Assembly: GCA_016893485.2 (NCBI GenBank)
Contig: JAFEKX020000002.1
Coordinates: 1 to 64,000 of the forward strand
Reading direction: 5' to 3'
DNA from: Streptomyces sp. P3
Lineage (GTDB): Bacteria; Actinomycetota; Actinomycetes; Streptomycetales; Streptomycetaceae
DNA length: 64,000 bases
The position numbers and the translations under genes were made by a program. Within the stretch, counting starts at the first letter, position 1. Each line of letters opens with the position of its first letter. The notes under the pieces were generated by a model that saw only the letters and a program-made list of their open reading frames with translations, ran no database searches and was not told the DNA's origin. Positions 57,455 through 64,000 of the stretch are shown here, one piece after another.

Positions 57455-57544
57455 CCCGCACGACGGCACAAGCACCCGGCCGCCTCCGGCACGATCCGCC
57501 GGCCGGCGATGCGGGCGGCCCGGGAACAGCCGCCCGCACCCGCC

Positions 57545-57720
57545 CGGGGTGCACTCCCAGGCCCAGTCGCTCACGTGACGTTGGCCTGCGAGTCGGCGAG
57601 GATACGGCCGAGTTCGGCGAAAGCGGCGCGGCAGGTGGCCTTGTCGCCGTCGGTGGCGACGATGTGCGCGCACCGACCCGCCCGGTCTCACCTGCCGCCG
57701 GCATGCGGGGCTCCAGGCCG
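57545..57720 (-). pseudogene. Internally deleted copy of the 60.07-60.89 kb gene block
   Basis: 57545-57690 matches 60075-60205 (start of the 59807-60097 gene and end of the DUF6247 gene) with about 85-90% identity. It then jumps to a match with 60849-60880, the start of the third gene (CCTGCCGC, then GGCATGCGGG). The interior of the two genes is missing. Confidence 0.75.
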
Positions 57721-57879
57721 AGCGATGAACTCCCCGAGGAACCGCCGACAGCTGAATCGAGACCCCGGCCCAGCACCAAGGCGGGTGACGGCTCCGCACC
57801 CTGCCGCGGCACCGTTCGAGGTCGATTGCCTTGCTGTCGAACGCGCGGAAATCTGTGTTTGTCGGAGTAGACATTGCCC

Positions 57880-58500
57880 TGGGGGTGTGGTTAAGGTTCT
57901 CTCGTAGCCCAGAGAGACAGCAGGGCCTGGCAGACACGAACTGCCGGGCGGAGCAGTACAGGCAGTACCCGCAGGTGCAGTTCGCAGGACGGTGCGGTGG
58001 TGGAGTTCCGAAGCCAGAGCGGTTGCAGGACGGCGACGGGACTGGCGGCCGTACCGGGTGGCCCGCAGTGATCAGGGGCCGCCGTCAGCAGGACCGCGGT
58101 CGACGCGGTGGCAGTACCGGTAAGTGCAGTTCGCGGTATCCAGCAGTGAAGTCAGTGAGCAGCACCTCGGTGAAGGCGTCGGCTGCGGACGCGCGCACCG
58201 GGAGGTTCGGCAGTGGGGTTCCAAGCCAGAGCAGACGCAGGACGGGCGACGGGGCTGGCTGCCGAAGAGCGGCGCTGCCACAGGCCGCACAGCAGTACGC
58301 AGTACCAGTAGGTCGCAGTACCAGCAGTTCGCATCACCGGCAGTACGCAGTACCGCAGTTGCAGTCAGTTGATTCCAGAGGGAAGAACGGAGGAGCCGAA
58401 CACCATCAGGATCGCCCGGGCCGGCATTTTGAACCCGGGTACCGCAGGACATCGATAGTGAGGTGGTCTCCGGTCAAGCAACCGCGATCCCAGCAGCCCC
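57880..58500. repeat. Non-coding tract of scattered GCAGTACC/GCAGTTCG words
   Basis: GCAGTAC, GCAGTTC and close variants recur more than a dozen times, densest at 57950-57985 and 58095-58380. No frame looks coding. GGCAGTGGGGTTCCAAGCC near 58210 recurs at 60950. It precedes the MerR gene. Confidence 0.6.
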
Positions 58501-58634
58501 GACACGATTCACGTCAGGGCAGCGGAAACAGAAGGCCGGCGCAGTAACAGGGCCGGCAGATGGTGTAGCAGTTCCTTCGGGGCCCTGGTGCGATGAGCGC
58601 CAGGGCCCCTCCACGCGTTCCACAGAGAGGTGCA

Positions 58635-58976
58635 ATGACAGCAGACGACTCGTTCAGCCGTATCGACGACGACGACTACCCCGCCTACACGATGGGCCGG
58701 GCCGCCGAACTCCTCGGCACCACCCAGGGCTTCCTCCGCGCCATCGGCGAAGCCCGCCTCATCACCCCGCTGCGCTCCGCCGGCGGCCACCGCCGCTACT
58801 CCCGCTACCAACTGCGCATCGCCGCCCGCGCCCGCGAACTCGTCGACCACGGAACCCCCATCGAGGCCGCCTGCCGCATCATCATCCTCGAAGACCAACT
58901 CGAAGAAGCCCGGCGCATCAACGAAGAACGCCACCGCAACACCGCAGTACCGGCCAACCGGGCGACCACCGCCTGA
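58635..58976 (+). CDS. MerR-family (BldC/HspR-like) regulator
   Basis: Intact 113-residue protein from the ATG at 58635. An acidic leader (MTADDSFSRIDDDDYPAYTM) precedes the winged HTH GRAAELLGTTQGFLRAIGEA, RLITPLRSAGGHRRYSRYQL and a C-terminal helix with IEAACRIIILEDQLEEARRI. TPLRSAGGHRRYS is the MerR wing. No cysteine sensor is present. A truncated copy of its first 17 codons is at 60978-61026. Confidence 0.88.
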   Translation: MTADDSFSRIDDDDYPAYTMGRAAELLGTTQGFLRAIGEARLITPLRSAGGHRRYSRYQLRIAARARELVDHGTPIEAACRIIILEDQLEEARRINEERHRNTAVPANRATTA

Positions 58977-59118
58977 GACCGGGCCTGCCGACACCGGCGG
59001 GCACCCCCTCCCCGGTTCCGGTGTGCGACGTGCGGCCCTGATCGCTTTCCCTGGTGACGCGGTGTGAGGGCATGCAGCCGCCCGCGCCCTGCTGGTCCGA
59101 AGACGGCCGCTTTTGGTG

Positions 59119-59345
59119 TCAGCTGCCGTAGAGGGTGGGCAGATCGACCAGGAGAAGGTCGTCACGGCGGTCGGCCAGGTCGGGGTAGAAGCCGTGCAGG
59201 GAGTACAGGGCCAGAGTGGTGCCGGCTGTGTCGTACCCCTGGTCCGCGAGCAGGGGTACGGATGCGTTCCAGGCGTTCCAGGTCACCGGCCCCCGGCGGG
59301 CGGCGGTCGCCTTGGCCTCGCCCAGCAGCGCGATCTTCGCACGGG
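59119..59345 (-). pseudogene. C-terminal remnant of a DEXX-box ATPase (DUF234-like)
   Basis: Minus-strand sequence reads KIALLGEAKAT, GPVTWNAWNASVPLLADQGY and DTAGTTLALYSLHGFYPDLA then DRRDDLLLVDLPTLYGS with a stop at 59119. LGEAKAT is the Archaeal-type nuclease core (GExK) found at the C-terminus of prokaryotic ATPase/DUF234 proteins. The ATPase domain is missing. Confidence 0.5.
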
Positions 59346-59531
59346 AGGCCTGCCGCGCTCGCCTGCGGCCGGGGCGAGGCGGACGATGACAGCGGGCAAC
59401 GGGCTCCGCCAGAGATCAGCGCCTGGAGGTGGTCGGCGAGGTGCTGGCCGAGGCCGCGGATGGACTCCCGGGGAACCTTCGACAGCTGAAATACGAGAGC
59501 CCGCCAGTAACACCAGCCGCACATAGACCCG

Positions 59532-59783
59532 TTGGTATGGCGCAAGAGCAGTTACAGCAGCGGGGAAGGCGGTGGATGTATCGAGGCTGCCGTCCGTCCC
59601 GCCAGTGCCTACGTCCGCGACTCGAAGGACACCACTCGCCCCGCACTAGCCGCACAACCCACGGCCTGGACCGCATTCGTCGACTTCGCGACACCTTTGA
59701 CAGGGACGAGGCCCTCGGCGGACGTGCCCTCGCCCTCAGGGCGTAGCCACGCCACGCACCAGCGCTCCCGCCCTGGGAGCTGA
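59532..59783 (+). CDS. DUF397-family protein
   Basis: Reads MVWRKSSYSSGEGGGCIEAA, VRDSKDTTRPALAAQPTAWT then AFVDFA. W-R-K-S-S-Y-S-x-x-x-G-x-C-x-E and V-R-D-S-K are the DUF397 signature. The start is TTG at 59532, or lies upstream. Normally these small proteins pair with an XRE regulator, in Scr1-type modules. No intact XRE partner is adjacent, although the flanking sequence on the left is remnant-like. Confidence 0.75.
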   Translation: MVWRKSSYSSGEGGGCIEAAVRPASAYVRDSKDTTRPALAAQPTAWTAFVDFATPLTGTRPSADVPSPSGRSHATHQRSRPGS

Positions 59784-59806
59784 GACGCTGGTGGGTGGTG
59801 AGGCCC

Positions 59807-60097
59807 TTACTCCTCGCCGTCCTGGTCGGCTGCGGGGGCCAGGTAGTGCTGTGCGCGGAGGATCAGCACGACATCGTCGCGGTAGTCCTCCTGGTACCAG
59901 ATCATGACCGGTCCTTCGGCGTGGGTCTTGACGCCGGAGGCGGATTCCTGGATGTCGAAGGGATGGCCGATACGGCGGACGCCGATGGCTTCGGCGATGC
60001 GGCGAGCGAGGTCTTCGACGTCCCGCCTGTAAGGCTCGGAGAGGTTGCCGACGACGTGTTCGGCGTCTGGGTTGTACTCCCAGGTCCAGTCGCTCAC
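59807..60097 (-). CDS. Small hypothetical protein coupled to DUF6247
   Basis: A GTG at 60097 starts MSDWTWEYNPDAEHVVGNLS, EPYRRDVEDLARRIAEAIGV and ends GPVMIWYQEDYRDDVVLILR, AQHYLAPAADQ. About 96 residues, acidic, alpha/beta. Its start overlaps the DUF6247 stop by four bases (GTGA), and the pair forms an antitoxin/toxin-like arrangement. I cannot name its family with certainty, but it is reminiscent of small RelE-type partners. Confidence 0.7.
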   Translation of the reverse strand: MSDWTWEYNPDAEHVVGNLSEPYRRDVEDLARRIAEAIGVRRIGHPFDIQESASGVKTHAEGPVMIWYQEDYRDDVVLILRAQHYLAPAADQDGEE

Positions 60098-60444
60098 GTG
60101 GCGTTGGCCTGCGAGTCGGCGAGAATGCGGCCGAGTTCGGCGGAGGCGGCGCGACGGGTGACCTTGTCGTCGCTGGTGGCGACGATGTGTTCGCATTCGC
60201 GGAAACGGGCGGCTCGTTCGGGCCACCGCTGGATGGCGACCCATGCCCACCAGTGATCGACGAAGTGGCGGCCGGGTAGAAGGCTGAACTCGTCGCGAGC
60301 CTGGTTCATGGCTTCGGTCCAGTGCGTATCGAACCTGGGCAGGGCTTCGGGGCTGAGGCGGGCTACGGCGACGCGGAGAGCGGCAGGGTTCCTGTCCGGC
60401 ATGGGGATGAGCGGTCCCGCCGGGAGGTCGGTGAGCGTGGTCAT
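60094..60444 (-). CDS. DUF6247-family protein
   Basis: Intact 116-residue frame from the ATG at 60444. DRNPAALRVAVARLSPEALP, RFDTHWTEAMNQARDEFSLL, FVDHWWAWVAIQRWPERAAR. These are typical of a helical Streptomyces family of unknown function usually followed by a small overlapping gene. It overlaps 59807-60097. A deleted copy of this block is at 57545-57720. Confidence 0.75.
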   Translation of the reverse strand: MTTLTDLPAGPLIPMPDRNPAALRVAVARLSPEALPRFDTHWTEAMNQARDEFSLLPGRHFVDHWWAWVAIQRWPERAARFRECEHIVATSDDKVTRRAASAELGRILADSQANAT

Positions 60445-60476
60445 GAGCGGCGTTCCTTCGTGGCGGTCGGCGTTCG

Positions 60477-60869
60477 TCAGGCGGTTACGGGGGTGGGCGT
60501 GGTCTGCTTGAGTTCCTCACGCTGTGCGGTGGTGACCATGCGGGCGTACGGGTGGACTTCGCCTCGGGCGTAGGCGTCCAGGAGGATTTCGCAGAGCGCG
60601 GACATCGAGCGGATGCTGTCCTTCGCACGACGCGTGTCGGCGCCGATCCATACGGCGTCGGTTGCGAAGACGGTCCGTCCGCGGCGGGGTCCGGTCTCCG
60701 TGCCGGCGGTGGTGCGGGGCAGGGTGAGGGTTCCGGCAGCGTAGTCGGTGAGGGCTCGGCTCATGACCCAGATGAGAGGCAGTCCCTCGCTCTTGGCACG
60801 TTCGCCCGCGCTCTCCCATGCGGCCTTCCCAATGTTGGGGGCGCGCTCGGTCTCTCCTGCCGCAGGCAT
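60477..60869 (-). CDS. Hypothetical protein, possible element-borne antitoxin
   Basis: The ATG at 60869 begins MPAAGETERAPNIGKAAWES, AGERAKSEGLPLIWVMSRAL and ends ARGEVHPYARMVTTAQREEL. About 130 residues, mostly polar, intact. KAAWESAGERAKSEG resembles a ribbon-helix-helix-like opening, but no family can be asserted. It lies 32 bases upstream of the DUF6247 gene in the same direction and was duplicated with it. Confidence 0.6.
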   Translation of the reverse strand: MPAAGETERAPNIGKAAWESAGERAKSEGLPLIWVMSRALTDYAAGTLTLPRTTAGTETGPRRGRTVFATDAVWIGADTRRAKDSIRSMSALCEILLDAYARGEVHPYARMVTTAQREELKQTTPTPVTA

Positions 60870-60930
60870 GCGGGCTCCGGTTCACTCGTCGTCGCGTCTA
60901 CCAATCGAAACGGTACTACGGAGCGGGGGC

Positions 60931-61030
60931 GAGCTGCGGACGCGCGAAGGTCGGCAGTGGGGTTCCAAGCCAGAGCAGCAGACGACTCGTTCGGCCGTAT
61001 CAACGACGACTACCCCGCCTACACCCCGAC
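60931..61030 (+). pseudogene. Internally deleted copy of the MerR upstream region and start
   Basis: 60931-60980 matches 58180-58230 (GCTGCGGACGCGCG, GGCAGTGGGGTTCCAAGCC). It passes directly into a match with 58640-58688 (ACGACTCGTTC, CTACCCCGCCTACAC), removing about 410 bases. Only about 17 MerR codons remain. Confidence 0.75.
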
Positions 61031-61074
61031 CAGATGATCGACGGCATCGGTCCTCGTGCCGGCCCGCAGCGGCG

Positions 61075-61422
61075 TCAGCGTTCCGGCGGCAGGATCAGGG
61101 TGGGTTCCAGGACGACGCGGGCGGCGGGCTCCTCCCGTGCGGCGTGTGCCACCGCGTGGCGCGGGCCGCGCTGCTGGCGCCAGTGGGCCTGCGCGAGGAC
61201 CACCGCGACATACGGGATGACGACCGCCCCGGCCAGCGCGCAGGCGGCGAGGACGGGCCAGCGGTTCCAGGTCGCGGCCATCAGCACCACGCACACGGTG
61301 CGCACCACCATCGCCATGAGGTAACGGCGCTGCCGCCCGCGCACATCACGCGTCAGCCCGGCCCGCGCCCGGGTGATGGACTCGGCCGGGACCACGTCCC
61401 GGCGCCAGCGAACTCTGCTCAT
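61075..61422 (-). CDS. DUF3099-family membrane protein
   Basis: Intact 115-residue frame from the ATG at 61422. A basic N-terminus (RVRWRRDVVPAESITRARAG) precedes two transmembrane helices, MAMVVRTVCVVLMAATW and WPVLAACALAGAVVIPYVAV, and a polar tail. R-x-R-R-Y-L-M-x-M-x-V-R-T and P-Y-V-A-V-V-L-A match DUF3099. Function unknown. The paralogue here is near a terminal-type qcrB. Confidence 0.78.
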   Translation of the reverse strand: MSRVRWRRDVVPAESITRARAGLTRDVRGRQRRYLMAMVVRTVCVVLMAATWNRWPVLAACALAGAVVIPYVAVVLAQAHWRQQRGPRHAVAHAAREEPAARVVLEPTLILPPER

Positions 61423-61663
61423 CGGGCCTCCGTGGACGAGGAGTTGGGGCTACGGCGGCAACGGCGCGGCCCGAAGGGCGCGCCCTGAAGGGACGCGGCC
61501 TGAGGGGGAAGTGGGGCCGGTGGCACGTCAACCGGCCTGATTGCGAAGTGTGGTGATGGTCCGTCAGGTGTTGTGTGGTGCGGGAGAAGGGGGTGGGGGA
61601 CGGCGGGCGGCGCGGGTGGCCGTCCCCGGTCACCCGCGCCGCCCGCACCGGCCCCGCCCCGGG

Positions 61664-63463
61664 TCAGTGCGGTTCCTGGTCCGCCTCCCGGCCCCCGGCC
61701 AAGCGGCGGCCCGCGCCGGAGTCCGCGGACACCGGCTCGGAGGGGCCGTGCCCGCTGGAGGGCTGTGGCCGTTGGAGGAGGCGTGGCCGTTGGAGGCCGC
61801 GTGCCCGTTGGCGGAGGGGCCGTCGAGTGCGGCGGGTTCGGCGTGGGCGAAGTGGGCCAGGGCTTCGCGCATCTCGGCCGGGGTGGGCTTGGCGATCTGG
61901 TTGCCGTAGAGCCAGCGGCTGAGGCGGTGGCGCAGGGCTGCCGGCGCCGGTCGGGGTTGGGCACGCCGTCGTGTTCGGCGGCGGGGGCGGGCAGCGGGTG
62001 TAGGTCTTGCGGGCCAGCAGCTCGTACTCCCGCCGGCGGTCCAGGCGCTGGTGGACCTCGACGAACTCGCCGTGCGGCAGTCTCCTGATCCGGCCGGTCT
62101 CCCGGCCGTGCAGCAGGGTGTCGCGTTCGCGGCGCTGCAGGCCCAGGCAGATCCGCCGGGTGACGATGTAGGTCAGCGCGGGGACGACGAACACGCCGAT
62201 CCGTACCGACCAGGTGATCTGGTTGAGGGAGAGGTGGAACTCCTGGGCGAGCACGTCGTTGGCGCCGCCGAAGAACAGCACCAGGTACAGGGCGACGAAG
62301 CCGATGCCGAACGCGGTGCGGGTGGGGTGGTCGCGCGGCCGGTCCAGGAGGTGGTGCTCGCGGCGGTCGCCGGTCACCCACGCCTCCAGGAACGGCCACA
62401 GCGCGATCACGGCCATCATCAGGGTGGGCACGATCACCGCGGGGATGAGGATGCCGAGGTTGACGGTGTAGCCGGCGAGGCTGAACTCCCAGGCGGGCAT
62501 GGCCCGCAGGGCTCCTTCCAGGAAGCCCATGTACCAGTCGGGCTGGGAGCCCTGGGAGATCTGGTCGGGCCGGTAGGGGCCGTACGTCCACACGGGGTTG
62601 ATCTGCGCGATGCCCGCCAGCAGGGACAGCACCCCGGCGATGATGAAGAAGAAGCCGCCGGCCTTGGCCGTGTAGTGCGGGAAGAGGGGCTGGCCCACCA
62701 CGTTCTTCTCGGTGCGGGCGGGACCGCGGAACTGGGTGTGCTTGTGGTAGAAGACCAGGATCAGGTGGACGGTCAGCAGCGCCACGACGATGCCGGGGAT
62801 CAGCAGGATGTGGAAGCCGTAGAACCGGCCGATCACGTTGTGGCCGGGGAACTCGCCGCCGAACAGGAACATCGACAGGTACGTGCCCACCAGCGGGATG
62901 GCCAGGGTGACGCCCTCGGCGATGCGCAGGCCGGTGCCGGAGAGCAGGTCGTCGGGCAGCGAGTAGCCCACGAAGCCCTCCAGGGTGACCAGCACCAGCA
63001 GCGTGAACCCGAACAGCCAGTTGACCTCGCGCGGCTTGCGGAACGAGCCGGTCAGAAAGTGGCGCAGGGTGTGCAGGCACAGGGCGCCGATCATCGTCAG
63101 CGCCGACCAGTGGTGCAGCTGGCGGATGAACAGCCCGCCGCGGACCTCGAAGCTGATGTGGACGGTGGAGGCGTAGGCCTGGGACATCCGGACGCCGTGC
63201 AGCGGGCCGTAGGAGCCGTGGTAGACGGTCTCGGACATGCTCGGGTCGAAGAAGAGGGTGAGCCAGATCCCGGTCACCAGCAGCACGACGAAGCTGTAGA
63301 GGGCGATCTCGCCGAACATGAACGACCAGTGCTCGGGGAACACCTTGCGCACCAGGAAGCGGAAGTTGTAGATCCCCAGCCGGCCGTCCGTCCAGTCGGC
63401 GATGCGTTCGCCGCGCGGCGCGGTGGTGCGGCCGGCGCGTGCGGGTGTGTCGGTGCCGGTCAT
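61664..63463 (-). CDS. qcrB: Cytochrome b subunit of a bc complex (QcrB paralogue)
   Basis: The ATG at 63463 begins MTGTDTPARAGRTTAPRGER. Membrane core: HWSFMFGEIALYSFVVLLVT, GGLFIRQLHHWSALTMIGAL, CLHTLRHFLTG (haem-ligand histidines), GRFYGFHILLIPGIVVALLT, VHLILVFYHKHTQFRGPART. The Qo-site motif P-D-W-Y is in QGSQPDWYMGFLEGALRAMP. Eight or more helices and about 600 residues including a C-terminal extension with NGHASSNGH-type repeats reached through frameshifts near 62000 and 61750. It transfers electrons from menaquinol. No qcrA or qcrC lies beside it, so it is a stand-alone paralogue. Such second copies are known in Streptomyces chromosome arms. Confidence 0.9.
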   Translation of the reverse strand: MTGTDTPARAGRTTAPRGERIADWTDGRLGIYNFRFLVRKVFPEHWSFMFGEIALYSFVVLLVTGIWLTLFFDPSMSETVYHGSYGPLHGVRMSQAYASTVHISFEVRGGLFIRQLHHWSALTMIGALCLHTLRHFLTGSFRKPREVNWLFGFTLLVLVTLEGFVGYSLPDDLLSGTGLRIAEGVTLAIPLVGTYLSMFLFGGEFPGHNVIGRFYGFHILLIPGIVVALLTVHLILVFYHKHTQFRGPARTEKNVVGQPLFPHYTAKAGGFFFIIAGVLSLLAGIAQINPVWTYGPYRPDQISQGSQPDWYMGFLEGALRAMPAWEFSLAGYTVNLGILIPAVIVPTLMMAVIALWPFLEAWVTGDRREHHLLDRPRDHPTRTAFGIGFVALYLVLFFGGANDVLAQEFHLSLNQITWSVRIGVFVVPALTYIVTRRICLGLQRRERDTLLHGRETGRIRRLPHGEFVEVHQRLDRRREYELLARKTYTRCPPPPPNTTACPTPTGAGSPAPPPQPLALRQPDRQAHPGRDARSPGPLRPRRTRRTRRPLRQRARGLQRPRLLQRPQPSSGHGPSEPVSADSGAGRRLAGGREADQEPH

Positions 63464-64000
63464 GCCCGGGCCCCTTCCCTCGCCGCCGGACGGTGGGGGC
63501 GGTCTGCCGCGGCGAGGGCCGGACCACCGTGTGCGAGGAGACTGCGCCGGGTGCGGGTCGGGGGCGCCCGGAGGTGTGCCGGGGTGGCTTCTGGGGCGGC
63601 TGGTCGGTTCACTTTCTCCACTCTCGTCATGCGGGACACCTCGTGGGGCCGGGTGGGGGCGGGTGTTCACGGCCGCCTCCGTTCACCGGCGGGGGCCGGC
63701 GCCGGCGTGGGCGGCGGGTCTGCGGGCCGGGCGGGCACGGCACCGGCCGTGCGTACCGGGACTGCTGCGGGGGTGCGGGGGTGCGGCGGCGGGGGTGTCC
63801 GGGCCGTGGGTGGTGCTGGGCGGCGCGCAGGGGGCCGGACCGGGCGGGGTGCGCAGGGCGGCCCGCAGGACGCGCGGGCGCAGCGCCGCCAGCGGCGACG
63901 GCGGGGCGGGGTGCAGGGGTGCAGCAGCAGGGCGGCCGCGTGCGGGTCGGTGGTCGCCGCCGCCGCGATCCGGGCCGCGTAGCGGGCACGGAGGCCGCCG
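63464..64000. other. Window end with no certain gene
   Basis: Very G+C-rich sequence upstream of qcrB. A minus-strand frame beginning beyond 64000 reads YAARIAAAATTDPHAAALLL and then proline/arginine-rich sequence. It could be the end of a gene cut by the window edge. Not enough to call. Confidence 0.3.

Noticed and set aside
62051..63982. 640-codon plus-strand open frame opposite qcrB
   Set aside because: Glu/Gln/Gly/Val-rich shadow of the cytochrome b gene, with no motifs.

Overview
The base composition (about 70% G+C), the gene families (BldC-type MerR, DUF397, DUF2267, DUF3099, Uma2, a PDWY-type QcrB) and a type III PKS/prenyltransferase cluster point to a Streptomyces or close relative. 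No rRNA, tRNA or CRISPR array was recognised.

Reading-frame caveat. Very many genes are split by single-base frameshifts at G/C runs of four or more. At each site checked, adding one base to the run restores a conserved family sequence. I therefore treat most splits as homopolymer under-calls and give one interval per gene. In the left 25 kb some loci also look genuinely decayed.

1-9 kb: debris of an integrated conjugative element. It holds a broken antitoxin/toxin pair, a replication-relaxation protein, a TcpC-like conjugation protein, a barstar-like gene, DUF1963 and small unknowns, broken up by IS5 and IS701 family remnants. 8.8-23.9 kb: small regulator-plus-enzyme modules (TetR with hydrolase, NmrA and SnoaL; PadR with quinone reductase; WYL with VOC and aldo/keto reductase; AlkZ-like; AraC with NmrA; NQO-like; XRE/MmyB), separated by IS5, IS630 and IS3 fragments. 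Several have visible palindromic operators. 24-25.8 kb: a Uma2/XRE pair between two ~145-bp direct repeats.

25.9-52.6 kb: a meroterpenoid cluster. A largely minus-strand run carries an AraC regulator, a tetrahydroxynaphthalene synthase (RppA-type), a MomA-like cupin oxygenase, a DegT aminotransferase, an adenylate-forming enzyme, a methyltransferase, a P-loop ATPase, a flavodoxin-like reductase, an AvrD-family protein, a small cis-prenyltransferase resembling cyclolavandulyl diphosphate synthase, an antiporter, an ABBA prenyltransferase and exporters. To its left lie a second ABBA prenyltransferase, a vanadium haloperoxidase-like protein, a flavin halogenase, an AhpD-like protein, a symporter and two ECF41-type sigma factors, one stripped of its signature motifs. 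The inferred logic is malonyl-CoA to THN, to flaviolin, to aminoflaviolin, then methylation, prenylation with a branched or cyclic C10 unit, and halogenation. I do not recognise the product.

52.7-64 kb: a Bcr/CflA-type exporter, an Hsp20 gene with its divergent HSP18 regulator and paired operators, two DUF2267 genes, a duplicated block with reciprocal internal deletions around a MerR gene, small element-associated genes, DUF3099, and a stand-alone qcrB paralogue that could be a quinone-site resistance gene for the cluster.
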